From Eledone cirrhosa (Eukaryota > Mollusca > Cephalopoda > Octopoda > Eledonidae), in assembly GCA_964016885.1 (NCBI GenBank), contig OZ024742.1, forward strand, positions 360,635,436-360,699,435: a stretch of 64,000 nucleotides of DNA, given 5' to 3'. Every line of letters begins with the position of its first letter. Position 1 is the stretch's first letter. A program made the translations under genes and the position numbers. Below are positions 36,620-46,090 of the stretch, one piece after another. The notes beneath the pieces were generated by a model. The model was not told the origin of the DNA. It saw only the letters and a list, made by a program, of their open reading frames with translations, and made no database searches.

Positions 36620-36750
36620 TTGCTTGATTTCCTAGAAATAGCAACCAAATCTAAAAAATCATACCTTAAACTTTAATAAAATAAAGGACTCATTTGATAC
36701 ACCATTGCTTGAAAATTTACTGGATAGTCATGGCTAGAATGCCTTCCATC
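36620..36750 (+). repeat. Old dispersed repeat fragment, family shared with 18,122
   Basis: CTAGAAATAGCAACCAAATC, an A/T-rich middle and GTCATGGCTAGAATGCCTTC match the 18,122-18,290 copy in the same order. Confidence 0.55.
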
Positions 36751-36976
36751 TGAGATTTACCTAATGAAAGTTGATCTATGATATGGTATAACATGGTCCC
36801 GTAACTTCCGAGGAAGTCGTAGGGGCACCCTATTGATATAAAGCATCTCTTGAGCATTTTAACCCTGGCAGAGCTCCTTTCCAGGACTGAATACAGCAGA
36901 TTTTTCCATTCTTCCAGAGAAGGATAGAGTAAGTAAATGGAAGGGAAAAAGAGATATAGAGGAAGAATTAACCCCA

Positions 36977-37115
36977 GTACTAAACTGGTACTTTTATCAT
37001 TGACCTCAAGTATGAAAAGCAAAGTGGACCTCGTGAGGATTTGAACTTAAGAGAACAGGAAGTAATACCACAAAGTATTCTCTCCAATGTTCTAATGACT
37101 GCCATTTTGTCACCT
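36977..37115 (-). mobile_element. tRNA-derived SINE, family A, minus, diverged
   Basis: ACTGGTACTTTTATCATTGA, CTCAAGTATGAAAAGCAAAG and GAGGATTTGAACTTAAGAG correspond to the reverse-complement body and box B of family A. The tRNA-like head follows in decayed form (ATTCTCTCCAATGTTCTAATG then CCATTTTGTCACCTT). Confidence 0.65.
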
Positions 37116-37257
37116 TCACTAAACAATAATTAGAACATTGACTCAAACAAACAATGAAGAAATGGCACACTGACTAATGTAGTCCTAGATACATTATTCC
37201 TTGGAATGGAAGCTTTTGATCCTAAGTCTGCACATTGGTGTTAATTGAGGGCCAAGC

Positions 37258-38610
37258 AACAACAGCATACCACCACCATTACACCACCACCACCACAGTA
37301 TCTATTACTAATATTACCATCAAATAGACACCACTAATACCACTGTCATTAACACCACCACCACTACTACCCAAGCTACCACCAATACCACCATTACTAC
37401 TGTCACCACCATTACTATTACCACCACCACACCACAACTACCACACACCAATACCACCACCACCACACTACCATCACCACCACCACACCACAAAACCACT
37501 ACAACACCATCACCACCACACCACCACCAACACCATTACCACCACCACACCACCACCACACCACCACCAACACAACACCACCACCACACCACCACACTAC
37601 CATCACCACACCACACCACCACACTACCATCACCACACCACACCACCACACTACCATCACCATACCACACAACACCACCACACTACCATCACCACACCAC
37701 CAACACCACAACCACCACATCACCACACCACCACCACCACACCACTACCACCACCAGCACAACCACACCACTACCAGCACCAGCACCACCACACCACCAT
37801 CACCACCACACCACCATCACCACCACACCACCATCACCACCACACCACCACCACCACCACCACCACACCACTACCACCACCAGCACCACACCACCACCAC
37901 ACCACACCACCACCACACCAACACCACCACCACACCACACCACACCACAACCACACCACACCACACCACCACCACCCAACACCACCACCACCACCACCAC
38001 ACCATACCACCACCACCCAACACCACCACCACCACCCAACACCACCACCACCACCCAACACCACCACGACCACTCAACACCACCACAACCACCACCACAC
38101 CACGACCACCACCACACCACCACCACCACACCACCACACCACCACACCACACCACCACCACCACCACTCAACACCACCACCACCACCACACCAATACCAC
38201 CACCACCACCACACCACACCACGACCACCACCACACCACGACCACCACCACACCACCACACCACCACACCACACCACCACCACCACCACACCAATACCAC
38301 CACCACCACCACACCACCACACCACACCACCACCACCACTCAACACCACCACCACACCACCACCACACCACCACACCACCACCACCACCACACCACCACC
38401 ACACCACACCACACCACACCACACCACACCACCACTACCCAACACCACCACCCCACACCACCACCACCCAACACCACCACACCACACCACACCACCACCA
38501 CACCACCACACCACCACCACCCAACACCACCACCACCACTCAACACCACCACCACCACACCACACCACACCACCACCACCCAACACCACCACCACCACTC
38601 AACACCACCA
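37258..38610 (+). repeat. (ACC)n-rich A/C-only array
   Basis: ACC triplets are interrupted by ACACC pentamers, ACTACC, ATCACC and CAACACC blocks. The + strand is almost free of G from 37,420 on. Several overlapping minus-strand open frames (75-179 residues of Val/Trp/Cys/Gly) run in different registers and are artefacts. Confidence 0.96.
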
Positions 38611-38654
38611 GACCCTAAAGTTCTGACTCAATATATATATGTCTTTCTGTTGTT

Positions 38655-40270
38655 CTTGTTGTTGTTGATGTGACCATTAAAGTTGTCATTGTTGTTGTTG
38701 TTGTCACTATGCTGGTCTTGTTGTTGTTGTCACTATGCTGGTCTTGTTGTTGTAGTTGTTGTTGTCACTCTGCTGGTCTTGTTGTTGTAGTCACTATGCT
38801 GGTCTTGTTGTAGTTGTTGTCACTATGCTGGTCTTGTTGTAGTTGTTGTCACTATGCTGGTCTTGTTGTTGTTGTTGTTGTCACTATGCTGGTCTTGTAG
38901 TTGTTGTTGTCACTCTGCTGGTCTTGTTGTAGTTGTTGTCACTATGCTGGTCTTGTTGTTGTTGTTGTTGTCACTATGCTGGTCTTGTAGTTGTTGTTGT
39001 CACTCTGCTGGTCTTGTTGTTGTGGTTGTTGTTGTCACTCTGCTGGTCTTGTTGTTGTGGTTGTTGTTGTCACTCTGCTGGTCTTGTTGTTGTGGTTGTT
39101 GTTGTCACTCTGCTGGTCTTGTTGTTGTAGTTGTTGTTGTCACTCTGCTGGTCTTGTTGTTGTTGTTGTCACTATGCTGGTCTTGTTGTTGTAGTTGTTG
39201 TTGTCACTATGCTGGTCTTGTTGTTGTTGTAGTTGTTGTCACTCTGCTGGTCTTGTTGTTGTTGTTGTTGTTGTCACTATGCTGGTCTTGTTGTTGTTGT
39301 CACTCTGCTGGTCTTGTTGTTGTTGTTGTTGTTGTCACTGCTGGTCTTGTTGTTGTTGTTGTCACTCTGCTGGTCTTGTTGTTGTTGTTGTCACTCTGCT
39401 GGTCTTGTTGTTGTAGTTGTTGTCACTATGCTGGTCTTGTTGTTGTTGTCACTATGCTGGTCTTGTTGTTGTTGTTGTCACTATGCTGGTCTTGTTGTTG
39501 TTGTTGTCACTCTACTGGTCTTGTTGTTGTTGTTGTTGTCACTATGCTGGTCTTGTTGTTGTTGTTGTTGTCACTCTGCTGGTCTTGTTGTTGTAGTTGT
39601 TGTCACTATGCTGGTCTTGTTGTTGTTGTTGTTGTCACTATGCTGGTCTTGTTGTTGTTGTTGTCACTCTGCTGGTCTTGTTGTTGTAGTTGTTGTTGTC
39701 ACTATGCTGGTCTTGTTGTTGTTGTTGTCACTCTGCTGGTCTTGTTGTTGTTGTTGTTGTTGTCACTATGCTGGTCTTGTTGTTGTAGTTGTTGTCACTA
39801 TGCTGGTGTTGTTGTTGTTGTTGTTGTCACTCTGCTGGTCTTGTTGTAGTTGTTGTTGTTGTTGTTGTCACTCTGCTGGTCTTGTTGTTGTTGTTGTCAC
39901 TATGCTGGTCTTGTTGTTGTTGTTGTCACTCTGCTGGTCTTGTTGTTGTTGTTGTCACTCTGCTGGTGTTGTTGTTGTTGTCACTATGCTGGTGTTGTTG
40001 TTGTTGTTGTCACTCTGCTGGTCTTGTTGTTGTAGTTGTTGTTGTCACTCTGCTGGTCTTGTTGTTGTTGTCACTCTGCTGGTGTTGTTGTTGTTGTCAC
40101 TATGCTGGTGTTGTTGTTGTTGTTGTCACTCTGCTGGTCTTGTTGTTGTAGTTGTTGTTGTCACTCTGCTGGTCTTGTTGTTGTTGTTGTTGTTGTCACT
40201 ATGCTGGTCTTGTTGTTGTAGTTGTTGTCACTATGCTGGTCTTGTTGTTGTTGTTGTTGTTGTCACTATT
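38655..40270 (+). repeat. GTT-rich minisatellite, about 50 copies
   Basis: The motif TCACTMTGCTGGTCTTG is followed by a variable number of TTG triplets with occasional TAG, so unit length runs from about 29 to 45 bp in steps of three. Long forward frames (up to 604 residues of Val/Leu/Cys/Ser) persist because the steps are triplets. They lack any domain and are not credible genes. Confidence 0.96.
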
Positions 40271-40320
40271 ACTTTGATCGTCAGAATTGATGCAGTTGTT
40301 ATTTTAGTCACCATGATCGT

Positions 40321-41043
40321 AGATGTTTTTCGTTGTAGTAGTAGTAGTAGTTGTTGTAGTAGTAGTAGTTGTTGTAGTAGATGTTTTTGTAGTAGTAGTT
40401 GTTGTAGTAGTAGTTGTTGTAGTAGTTTTTATAGTAGTAGTAGTTGTTGTAGTAGATGTTTTTGTAGTAGTAGTTGTTGTAGTAGTTGTTGTAGTAGTTG
40501 TTTTTGTAGTAGTAGTAGTTGTAGTAGTAGTTGTTGTAGTAGTTTTTATAGTAGTAGTAGTTGTTGTAGTAGATGTTTTTGTAGTAGTAGTAGTTTTTGT
40601 AGTAGTAGTAGTAGTAGTTTTTGTAGTAGTAGTAGATGTTTTTGTAGTAGTAGTAGTAGTAGTTTTTGTAGTAGTAGTAGTAGTAGTTGTTGTAGTAGAT
40701 GTTTTTGTAGTAGTAGTAGCAGTAGTAGTAGTAGTTGTAGTAGATGTTTTTGTAGTAGTAGTTGTAGTAGTACTAGTAGTTGTAGATGTTGTTGTAGTAG
40801 ATGTAGTAGTAGTAGTAGTAGTTGTAGTAGTAGTAGTTGTTGTAGTAGTAGTAGTAGTTGTTGTAGTTGTAGTAGATGTTTTTGTAGTAGTAGTACTAGT
40901 AGTTGTAGTAGATGTTTTTGTTGTAGTAGTAGTACTAGTAGTTGTAGTAGATGTTGTAGTAGTAGTTGTTGTAGTAGTAGTAGTTGTTGTAGTAGTAGTT
41001 GTTGTAGTAGATGTTTTTGTTGTAGTAGTAGTAGTTGTTGTAA
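40321..41043 (+). repeat. (GTA)/(TTG) triplet array
   Basis: GTAGTAGTAG blocks alternate with TTGTTGTAG and GATGTTTTTG blocks. Open frames of poly-Val or poly-Ser/Cys are artefacts. It directly continues the triplet-rich cluster that starts at 37,258. Confidence 0.96.
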
Positions 41044-41421
41044 ATGAGTCAGTTATTCATTAAAGTCTCACTGACAAGTCTGTCTAAATTAGTTTACATA
41101 CTAGCAATTGTAATAGCATTACTAAAGCCTAACTTAGTCACTCTATTGTGTAACATCCTTACAGAATTCCATCTATTCACATATCATTGCTCACTAGAAA
41201 CAATACTACTTTCACTACTAATTGCTACACAGAAACACAGAAACGTTCTATCTCTCCATCTACTTCTCTAACTTCCTCTCTACTTATATATATAATATAT
41301 TTAAAAGTTAAACAAGGTTCAATGAATACATCAAAGAATGAGTTTTACAATAGATTGGAAGCACTCAACAGCAAGGTTTTCCAGAGTTATTAATATTAAC
41401 TAAAAATATTAACAAAATATT
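41044..41421. other. Low-copy AT-rich sequence
   Basis: No gene recognised. It ends in AATATTAAC-type repeats that merge into the left arm of the next element. Confidence 0.5.
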
Positions 41422-41669
41422 AATATTAACAAAATAGATATTCTTGTGATCAATTATATTTTATTAGACATATTTCAGAGGTACTGAGTTAAGTTAAGAT
41501 TTAGTCATGGTAGTACCATGACTAAATCTTAACCATCTAATATGTCAGGGTATGTCATGTATCATTTTATTTTATCTGATGAGGACGTACTGTTCAACTT
41601 AACTCAGTACCTCTGAAATATGTATAATAAAATATAATTGGTCACAAGAATATCTATTTTGTTAATATT
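41422..41669. mobile_element. 248-bp element with 74-bp inverted ends and a nested palindrome
   Basis: Arms 41,422-41,495 and 41,596-41,669 are complementary at 72 of 74 positions without gaps. They start AATATTAACAAAATAGATAT. Inside, 41,493-41,533 is a perfect 20-bp-arm hairpin around a single G (41,513). The remaining centre (41,534-41,595) includes CTGATGAGGACG. The structure resembles a foldback or miniature inverted-repeat element. No transposase frame fits inside, and I do not recognise the superfamily or see a clear target duplication. The embedded ribozyme-like fold is listed separately. Confidence 0.85.
41564..41638 (+). ncRNA. Candidate type I hammerhead ribozyme
   Basis: The conserved core is present in order. 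CTGATGA lies at 41,576-41,582. Stem II is formed by 41,583-41,592 and 41,605-41,614, with nine of ten pairs including one G-U next to the core. GAA is at 41,615-41,617 followed by A15.1. Stem III is a minimal two-base pair (41,618-41,619 with 41,624-41,625). The cleavage triplet is ATA with H17 at 41,626. Stem I is 41,564-41,575 with 41,627-41,638, 11 of 12 paired. Short stem III is known from hammerheads of animal satellites and Penelope-like elements. Against it: the right half belongs to the inverted arm and could pair with the left arm instead, and the 10.1-11.1 pair is G-U rather than G-C. Confidence 0.4.
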
Positions 41670-41691
41670 TTTTTGAATTAATATATAATGG

Positions 41692-42026
41692 AGGCACATG
41701 GCTTAGTGGTTAGAGCATTGTCCTTGCAATCGAAAGGTTGTGAGTTCAATTCTCAGACCGGGTGATGTGTTGTTTCCTTGAGCAAGACACTTTATTTCAC
41801 ATTGCTCCAGTTTACTCAGCTGTAGAAATGAGATGATAGGGACTGGGGTCCCTATCATTCCACTGCAGAGTGGTCGTGGAGGTGCCACGGCAAAAAAGCA
41901 CCCAGCACTCACTGTAAATGAGGTAGGCGTTAGGAAGGGCATCCAGCTGTAGAAATCAAGCCAGAATCAGTTCCCGTCCCACCCTTGCAAGCAGGGAAAA
42001 GCGGACGTAAAAATGATGATGATGAT
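41692..42026 (+). mobile_element. tRNA-derived SINE, family B, full length
   Basis: The head GGCACATGGCTTAGTGGTTA with GAGCATTG carries a box A, and AGGTTGTGAGTTCAATTCTC carries a box B. The body continues TGATGTGTTGTTTCCTTGAG, CAAGACACTTTATTTCACAT and GCTCCAGTTTACTCAGCTG. The tail GTTAGGAAGGGCATCCAGCT, then AAGCAGGGAAAAGCGGACGT with (ATG)n, resembles the 3' end of the family L LINE at 43,563. This suggests mobilisation by that LINE. A second copy is at 50,871. Confidence 0.85.
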
Positions 42027-42046
42027 ATATATATAATATATATATA

Positions 42047-42270
42047 TATCATCATCATCGTTTAACGTCCATTTTCCACGCTAGCATGAGTTAGACGGGA
42101 GTTGTCCCAATTTGAGTCAAGGTTGGTCGGGTGACCGTGTCTCGCTCATATAGGACTATCTGGCAGGTTTTCTACGGCTGGATGCCCTTCTTAACACCAA
42201 CCACATTTACAGTGTGGGACTGGGAACTTTTTACCGTGTTACCTACACGGCCACATTACAGCGTGGACTG
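42047..42270 (-). mobile_element. Family D SINE/LINE-tail repeat, minus
   Basis: Begins ATCATCATCGTTTAACGTCC, then CATTTTCCACGCTAGCATG, GTCGGGTGACCGTGTCTCGC, CTACGGCTGGATGCCCTTCT and ACCAACCACATTTACAGTG. This is the reverse complement of the family B tail (GGAAGGGCATCCAGCTGTAG) plus additional body. Related copies are at 43,030, 43,338, 44,725 and 48,040. Confidence 0.75.
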
Positions 42271-42307
42271 TATGTATGTATGTATGTATGTATCAAAACA
42301 AATGCCG

Positions 42308-42400
42308 CAGTACATGGAAAGAATATATTAGTTTAACGCTTGAAATAGCAGGAAGAGGGTCTTAATGTTGCGGGCGCTAGTCCTTCACCAGAAGAAAGAA
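42308..42400 (+). repeat. Dispersed repeat, first of two copies
   Basis: TACATGGAAAGAATATATTA with GTTTAACGCTTGAAATA and GGGCGCTAGTCCTTCACCAG matches 42,668-42,757 (TATATGGAAGGGATATATTA, GGTTAACGCTTGATATA, GGATGCTAGTCCTTCATCAT). Class unknown. Confidence 0.65.
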
Positions 42401-42456
42401 TGAGTGTGTATGTATATATATATATATGTATATATATATATAAAAGTAGAAGGGGT

Positions 42457-42560
42457 ATTTAATTTGTTGGAAATGAAATGTTTTGCTCAAGAACACAACA
42501 CACAACCCAGTCCAGGAATCAAACCCACAACATTATGATTGTTAGTCCAACACCCTTACC
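42457..42560 (-). mobile_element. tRNA-like SINE head, minus
   Basis: On the minus strand GTGGTAAGGGTGTTGGACTA, then GTTGTGGGTTTGATTCCTGG (box B-like) and GTGTTCTTGAGCAAAACATT correspond to the head of families B and C. Truncated before the body ends. Confidence 0.65.
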
Positions 42561-42660
42561 ACACACACACACAAACACACACACACAAACACACCACACA
42601 CCACACACCACACACACACGCACACGCACACGCACACGCACACACGCACACACGCGCGCC
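42556..42660 (+). repeat. (CA)n and (CACACG)n microsatellite
   Basis: ACACACAC and CACGCACACG runs ending in CGCGCGCCGCCGCCG. Confidence 0.93.
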
Positions 42661-42667
42661 GCCGCCG

Positions 42668-42757
42668 TATATGGAAGGGATATATTAGGTTAACGCTTGA
42701 TATAACACGAAGAGAATGTTAACGTTTCGGATGCTAGTCCTTCATCATGAGAAATAA
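42668..42757 (+). repeat. Dispersed repeat, second copy of the 42,308 family
   Basis: See the 42,308 copy. The two are about 80% alike by eye and lie in the same orientation either side of the SINE head and microsatellite. Confidence 0.65.
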
Positions 42758-43029
42758 GATAGATTGGGGGGACGGGCGGGATGGAATTGGAAAAAATGTC
42801 TTTAGATATTGAAGGTACTAGGGTGGGAGTGAAACATAGATGGGTGAGAAGAAGGTGGTGTAAGAAGATTGTAGTAGAGGAAAAGTGGTAGAGAGTCGTG
42901 GAATATTTAAATGTAAGAAGCAAAGAAAATTTCAATGATACGAAAGATTTCCTGGTGGAAGTTCAGGTGTACTCCGGGTTGGTATCCAGTTTCAGGGTGA
43001 AAATCCAATTAGAAAATCCAACAAATTTA
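42758..43029. other. Low-copy purine-rich sequence
   Basis: GGGGGACGGGCGGGATGG near 42,766 and AGAAGAAGG tracts. No gene recognised. Confidence 0.5.
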
Positions 43030-43320
43030 TAATCATCATCACTGTTTAACGTCTATTTTTGCATGCTTGTATTTGCATAGGTTAGGTAGGTTGCCCACGT
43101 CATGAGAAAAGTCTGGACAGCTGGTCATGTCATTCCTTGCTCAGACAGAACTGTATTTGGCTGGGAGTTTTTACAGCTGGATTCCCTTCCTAATACCAAC
43201 CATGTTTACAGTGTGGAACTGGATGGCACTGTTATGAAGAGGGACAAGCCAGTTGGCCACGCTGTACCCTGCTCACAGCAGAACCATAGTTTGGGAGCTG
43301 GGTGGTCCCAGTATAAGGGA
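43030..43320 (-). mobile_element. Family D repeat, minus, diverged
   Basis: ATCATCATCACTGTTTAACG at the left, then GTTTTTACAGCTGGATTCCC and ACCAACCATGTTTACAGTG. An extended right part reads GGACAAGCCAGTTGGCCAC. Same order as the 42,047 copy. Confidence 0.65.
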
Positions 43321-43337
43321 TGTCTGAATATATATAC

Positions 43338-43525
43338 ACACATCATCATCATCATCATCACCGTTTAATGACCATTTTTCCATGTTAGCATGGGTTAGAT
43401 GAGTTGTCCAGATGTGAGCCAAGCCAGATCAAATGACCATGTCTTACTAACGCAGGACTGATTTCTATGGCTGGATGCTAGTCGTAACACCAATCACATT
43501 TACAGTGTGTGCTGGGTCCTTATAT
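43338..43525 (-). mobile_element. Family D repeat, minus
   Basis: Starts in (CAT)n, then CACCGTTTAATGACCATTTT, GTTAGCATGGGTTAGATGAG, TCTATGGCTGGATGCTAGTC and CCAATCACATTTACAGTGTG. Confidence 0.7.
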
Positions 43526-43562
43526 ACACACATACACACATATATATGTATATATATATATG

Positions 43563-43748
43563 TATGCCAGTAGAGGAAGACCACGAAAGACATGGGCGGA
43601 GGTGGTGAGAGCAGACTTCAGATCGCTGAAGCTCACGGTGGAGATGACGAAGGACTGTGAGAAGTGGAGAGATGCTGTGCTGAATAGAACCCGTCCACCC
43701 TTGCAAGCAGGGAAAAGTGGACGTAAAATGATGATGATGATGATGATA
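43563..43748 (+). mobile_element. LINE C-terminal coding relic and 3' end, family L
   Basis: From 43,569 one frame encodes SRGRPRKTWAEVVRADF, then KLTVEMTKDCEKWRDAVLNR. The GRPRxTW...DxxxWR pattern is the usual C-terminal region downstream of the reverse transcriptase in many animal non-LTR retrotransposons. The frame is open across the whole fragment. It is followed by the 3' end AAGCAGGGAAAAGTGGACGT and (ATG)n. The 5' part is absent, as expected for a truncated insertion, and a TA/TG microsatellite sits at the left junction. Confidence 0.7.
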
Positions 43749-44302
43749 TATGTATGTATAGTAAGACTCACTATTTAGCCTTGATAAATATATATGTATG
43801 TATGTGTGTGTGTGTGTGTATATGTACATATGTATATATAGTGTGGTGTGTGTATTTATATATATATGTACACATGTATATATAGTGTGGTGTGTATATA
43901 TGTATATGTGTGTGCATGTGTATGTGTGTACCGTCTTCACTCGGTAGTCAGCAGGGAACTTGCCACACTCTCCTCATCCATGATTTGATCGAACTTATGT
44001 TCACAGATATCACGGACTTGTTTCCTCTCTTTCTGTTGCAATACCATCTCTGTTTGTTTACATGTCTCGCTCGCTCCACCCTATTCTACGTGTCCCAATA
44101 ACTTTTGTTAGTTATTGCTCGCACCAGCCAGAGGTATATCATCTTTAATGCGAAGAAATACCAATGACAGCTGGAAGATAACTGATGACGGACGCCCTAT
44201 CTTCTCGCTCTAAATTTATTCATATGTATCCCATTTGCAACAATGCAGCACACCATTTTTCATATATATATACACGTGTATGTGTGTATATATATATATA
44301 TA
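43749..44302. other. TG/TA microsatellites and low-copy sequence
   Basis: TA/TG-rich tracts at about 43,785-43,930 and 44,255-44,302 flank about 310 bp of unremarkable sequence. Confidence 0.6.
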
Positions 44303-44654
44303 TCTTCTATCTTCTATATATATAAAAGCGAGGATGTCTGTGTGTCTGTGTACAACTTTGGATACCTAAGGCTTTTACAATTACCAACTGAATTTGACCA
44401 AATTTTCTGTGCACGTTGCGCAGGTCGCTAAGATGGTCACATCACAAACATTTTTCAAATCGACCCACGTTGAGCAATAAAAAATCGATATCAAAATTAT
44501 CGGTAGCAAAATTGATGTAAGGGAGATAACCAACTTTATTGACAGAAATATAAACATCAGATTCATTTGAAGATAAATCACTAATATTATCGTTTGTTTC
44601 TTGTTTATTCTTTGTTGCATTTCAAACCCCGGGCAACGCCGGGTAAATCTGCTA

Positions 44655-44655
<1 letters not shown>
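44303..44655 (+). mobile_element. Non-autonomous Helitron-type element, about 350 bp
   Basis: The right end has a GC-rich hairpin (44,626-44,644: ACCCCGG, loop, CCGGGT) about 8 bp before the terminal CTAG at 44,652-44,655, followed by T. The left end begins TC after an A: TCTTCTATATATATAAAAGC at 44,310, or 44,303 if the doubled TCTTCTAT is included. Insertion between A and T, 5' TC, a 3' hairpin and CTRR are the defining features of Helitrons. There is no Rep/helicase frame. The element sits inside a TA microsatellite, which continues at 44,656-44,705. Confidence 0.85.

Positions 44656-44705
<50 letters not shown>
44656..44705 (+). repeat. (TA)n microsatellite
   Basis: About 25 TA dinucleotides, the probable right half of the tract split by the Helitron. 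Confidence 0.97.
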
Positions 44706-44709
<4 letters not shown>

Positions 44710-44724
44710 TACACACATACACGT

Positions 44725-45090
44725 GTATAATCATCATCCTCATTACTGTTTAACTTCAGCATGGGTTATACAGGTTGTCATATACTAAGGATAGACTGGT
44801 CAGGTAACCATGTTGCATTCATAAGATCCATTTTTGGCCTAGTTCCCCTATGGATGGATGGATGGATGCCATTCCTTATGCCAACCACTTTACAGGGTGG
44901 ACTCTGCTTTTTTTGTCATGGCAACAGCACAACCACCTTACAAGGTTGACTGGGCACATGTTATCATGGCTCCAGTGTAACTCACTTTTGCAGTGGACTG
45001 GATACTTTTGTCATGGAACCAGTACGATCACTTTACACAGTGGACTGGGTGCTTTTTATCATGGCACCAGTACAACCACCTTTTTCACCC
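44725..45090 (-). mobile_element. Family D repeat, minus, with internal tandem expansion
   Basis: The left end is ATCATCATCCTCATTACTGT, with GGATGCCATTCCTTATGCCA and ACCACTTTACAGGGTGGACT in the body. From about 44,886 the unit of about 48 bp (CACTTTACA, GTGGACTGG, CTTTTTATCATGGCACCAGT) is repeated four times up to 45,079, while other copies have one or two. Confidence 0.75.
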
Positions 45091-45420
45091 TGTTCTTACT
45101 CTACCATACTTTCAAAACATTCTTTTTCAATGCTGTTTAGGTCACCTAGGTAACAGAAACTGAAATATTGCCAAGGAACCCTCCTAACATTTGAAATCTT
45201 ATTTTATGGGTTCTTTTGAAATAACTTTCAATAATTGATTCAAATAATATTTTATTAGAAATATGGTAACGTTAGGGTTTGATAAAACCCTAGTCTTCAC
45301 TAGGTTTACTTTGAAACCACTTAGGTTTTGTTTCAATTTTTGGAATTTCTTCTGTAAATCTTCAATAAATTCAGGTACAAGCATTAAGCCAATGTCATCC
45401 AAAAGGTCTCAAAGAAACCT
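45091..45420. other. Low-copy sequence, possible remnant of TTAA family 2
   Basis: TTTTATTAGAAATATGGTAA at 45,250 matches the end of TTAA family 2, but the following GGGTTAA is altered and the left part is unclear. Confidence 0.4.
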
Positions 45421-45680
45421 ATCATCATTTTTACATCCACTTTTCCATGCTTGCATGGGTTGGATAGGTCCTTCTCAGCATGGCATCTCTCCAATTGTCA
45501 CATTCCTTTGTCATCTCCTCTGCCAGACTTAGTGATTTGAGGTCAGCTCTCATAACCTCTGCCCAGGTCTTTCTTGGTCATCCTCTACTGTGGCTTCGCT
45601 CCACTGGGATTTCCTGGCATTTCTTCACCCATCGGTCATTGTCCATGTGTATCACATGTCCACACTGATGCAGTCTTCTC
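45421..45680 (-). pseudogene. LINE C-terminal coding relic, family L, minus
   Basis: Read on the minus strand from about 45,675: CGHVIHMDNDRWVKK, then SHSRG-stop-PRKTWAEVMRADLK, then LAEEMTKECDNWRDAML. The GHVxxMDxDRW and RPRKTWxEV motifs match the LINE C-terminal region and the 43,563 copy. One in-frame TGA replaces an expected CGA (Arg) between RG and PRK, a CpG decay change. The 3' end (TTGCATGGGTTGGATAGGTC on +) closes with an ATG-type tail at 45,421. The 5' end is truncated. Confidence 0.7.
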
Positions 45681-46090
45681 TCCTGCACACCACCTCGATA
45701 AATTATTTTATTATGGCCTAGAGAATTACAATAATCCGTTTAGCCCCCCCCCCCCCCAATCTATAACCTTGCTGTTAGTGTCTCTGTGTATGGCTTGCAC
45801 AGTTCCTACTAACACATCTAGGTTTTCTTAGTAACAAACCAGACCACAGAGTATGAAACCCTAACGTAGGTGTTCCTCAGATTAACGAATATTACATCAA
45901 GTGGCATACTCATTACAAAATAATTCCTTGGTTGTTATAACACTAGGGAGAGGGCATCAATGTGACCCTGACTTGCACAAACCTGAACTTTATCCCATCT
46001 AAGCTATTTAGTTGTACTCTTGTAACTCTTTCTTCCTAATTAGTTATCCTGTAACTCTTTCTAATTTGATATGTTGTAACTTTACCTAAT
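45681..46090. other. Low-copy sequence with a C13 tract
   Basis: Unremarkable apart from the C run near 45,745-45,757. No gene recognised. Confidence 0.5.

Noticed and set aside
37800..38598. Trp/Gly/Val/Cys-rich minus-strand frames
   Set aside because: Several overlapping registers of an ACC array are open at once, so none is specific.
39233..41047. 604-residue Ser/Cys/Leu/Val frame
   Set aside because: It spans two different triplet arrays and reads only repeat-encoded homopolymers.
41692..41770. Functional tRNA gene
   Set aside because: The tRNA-like head with box A and B continues into a known type of SINE body and the cloverleaf pairing is poor. The same applies to the heads at 50,871 and 52,926.
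44181..44215. Second hammerhead core (CTGATGACGG)
   Set aside because: No GAAA follows at a suitable distance and no stem II can be drawn.
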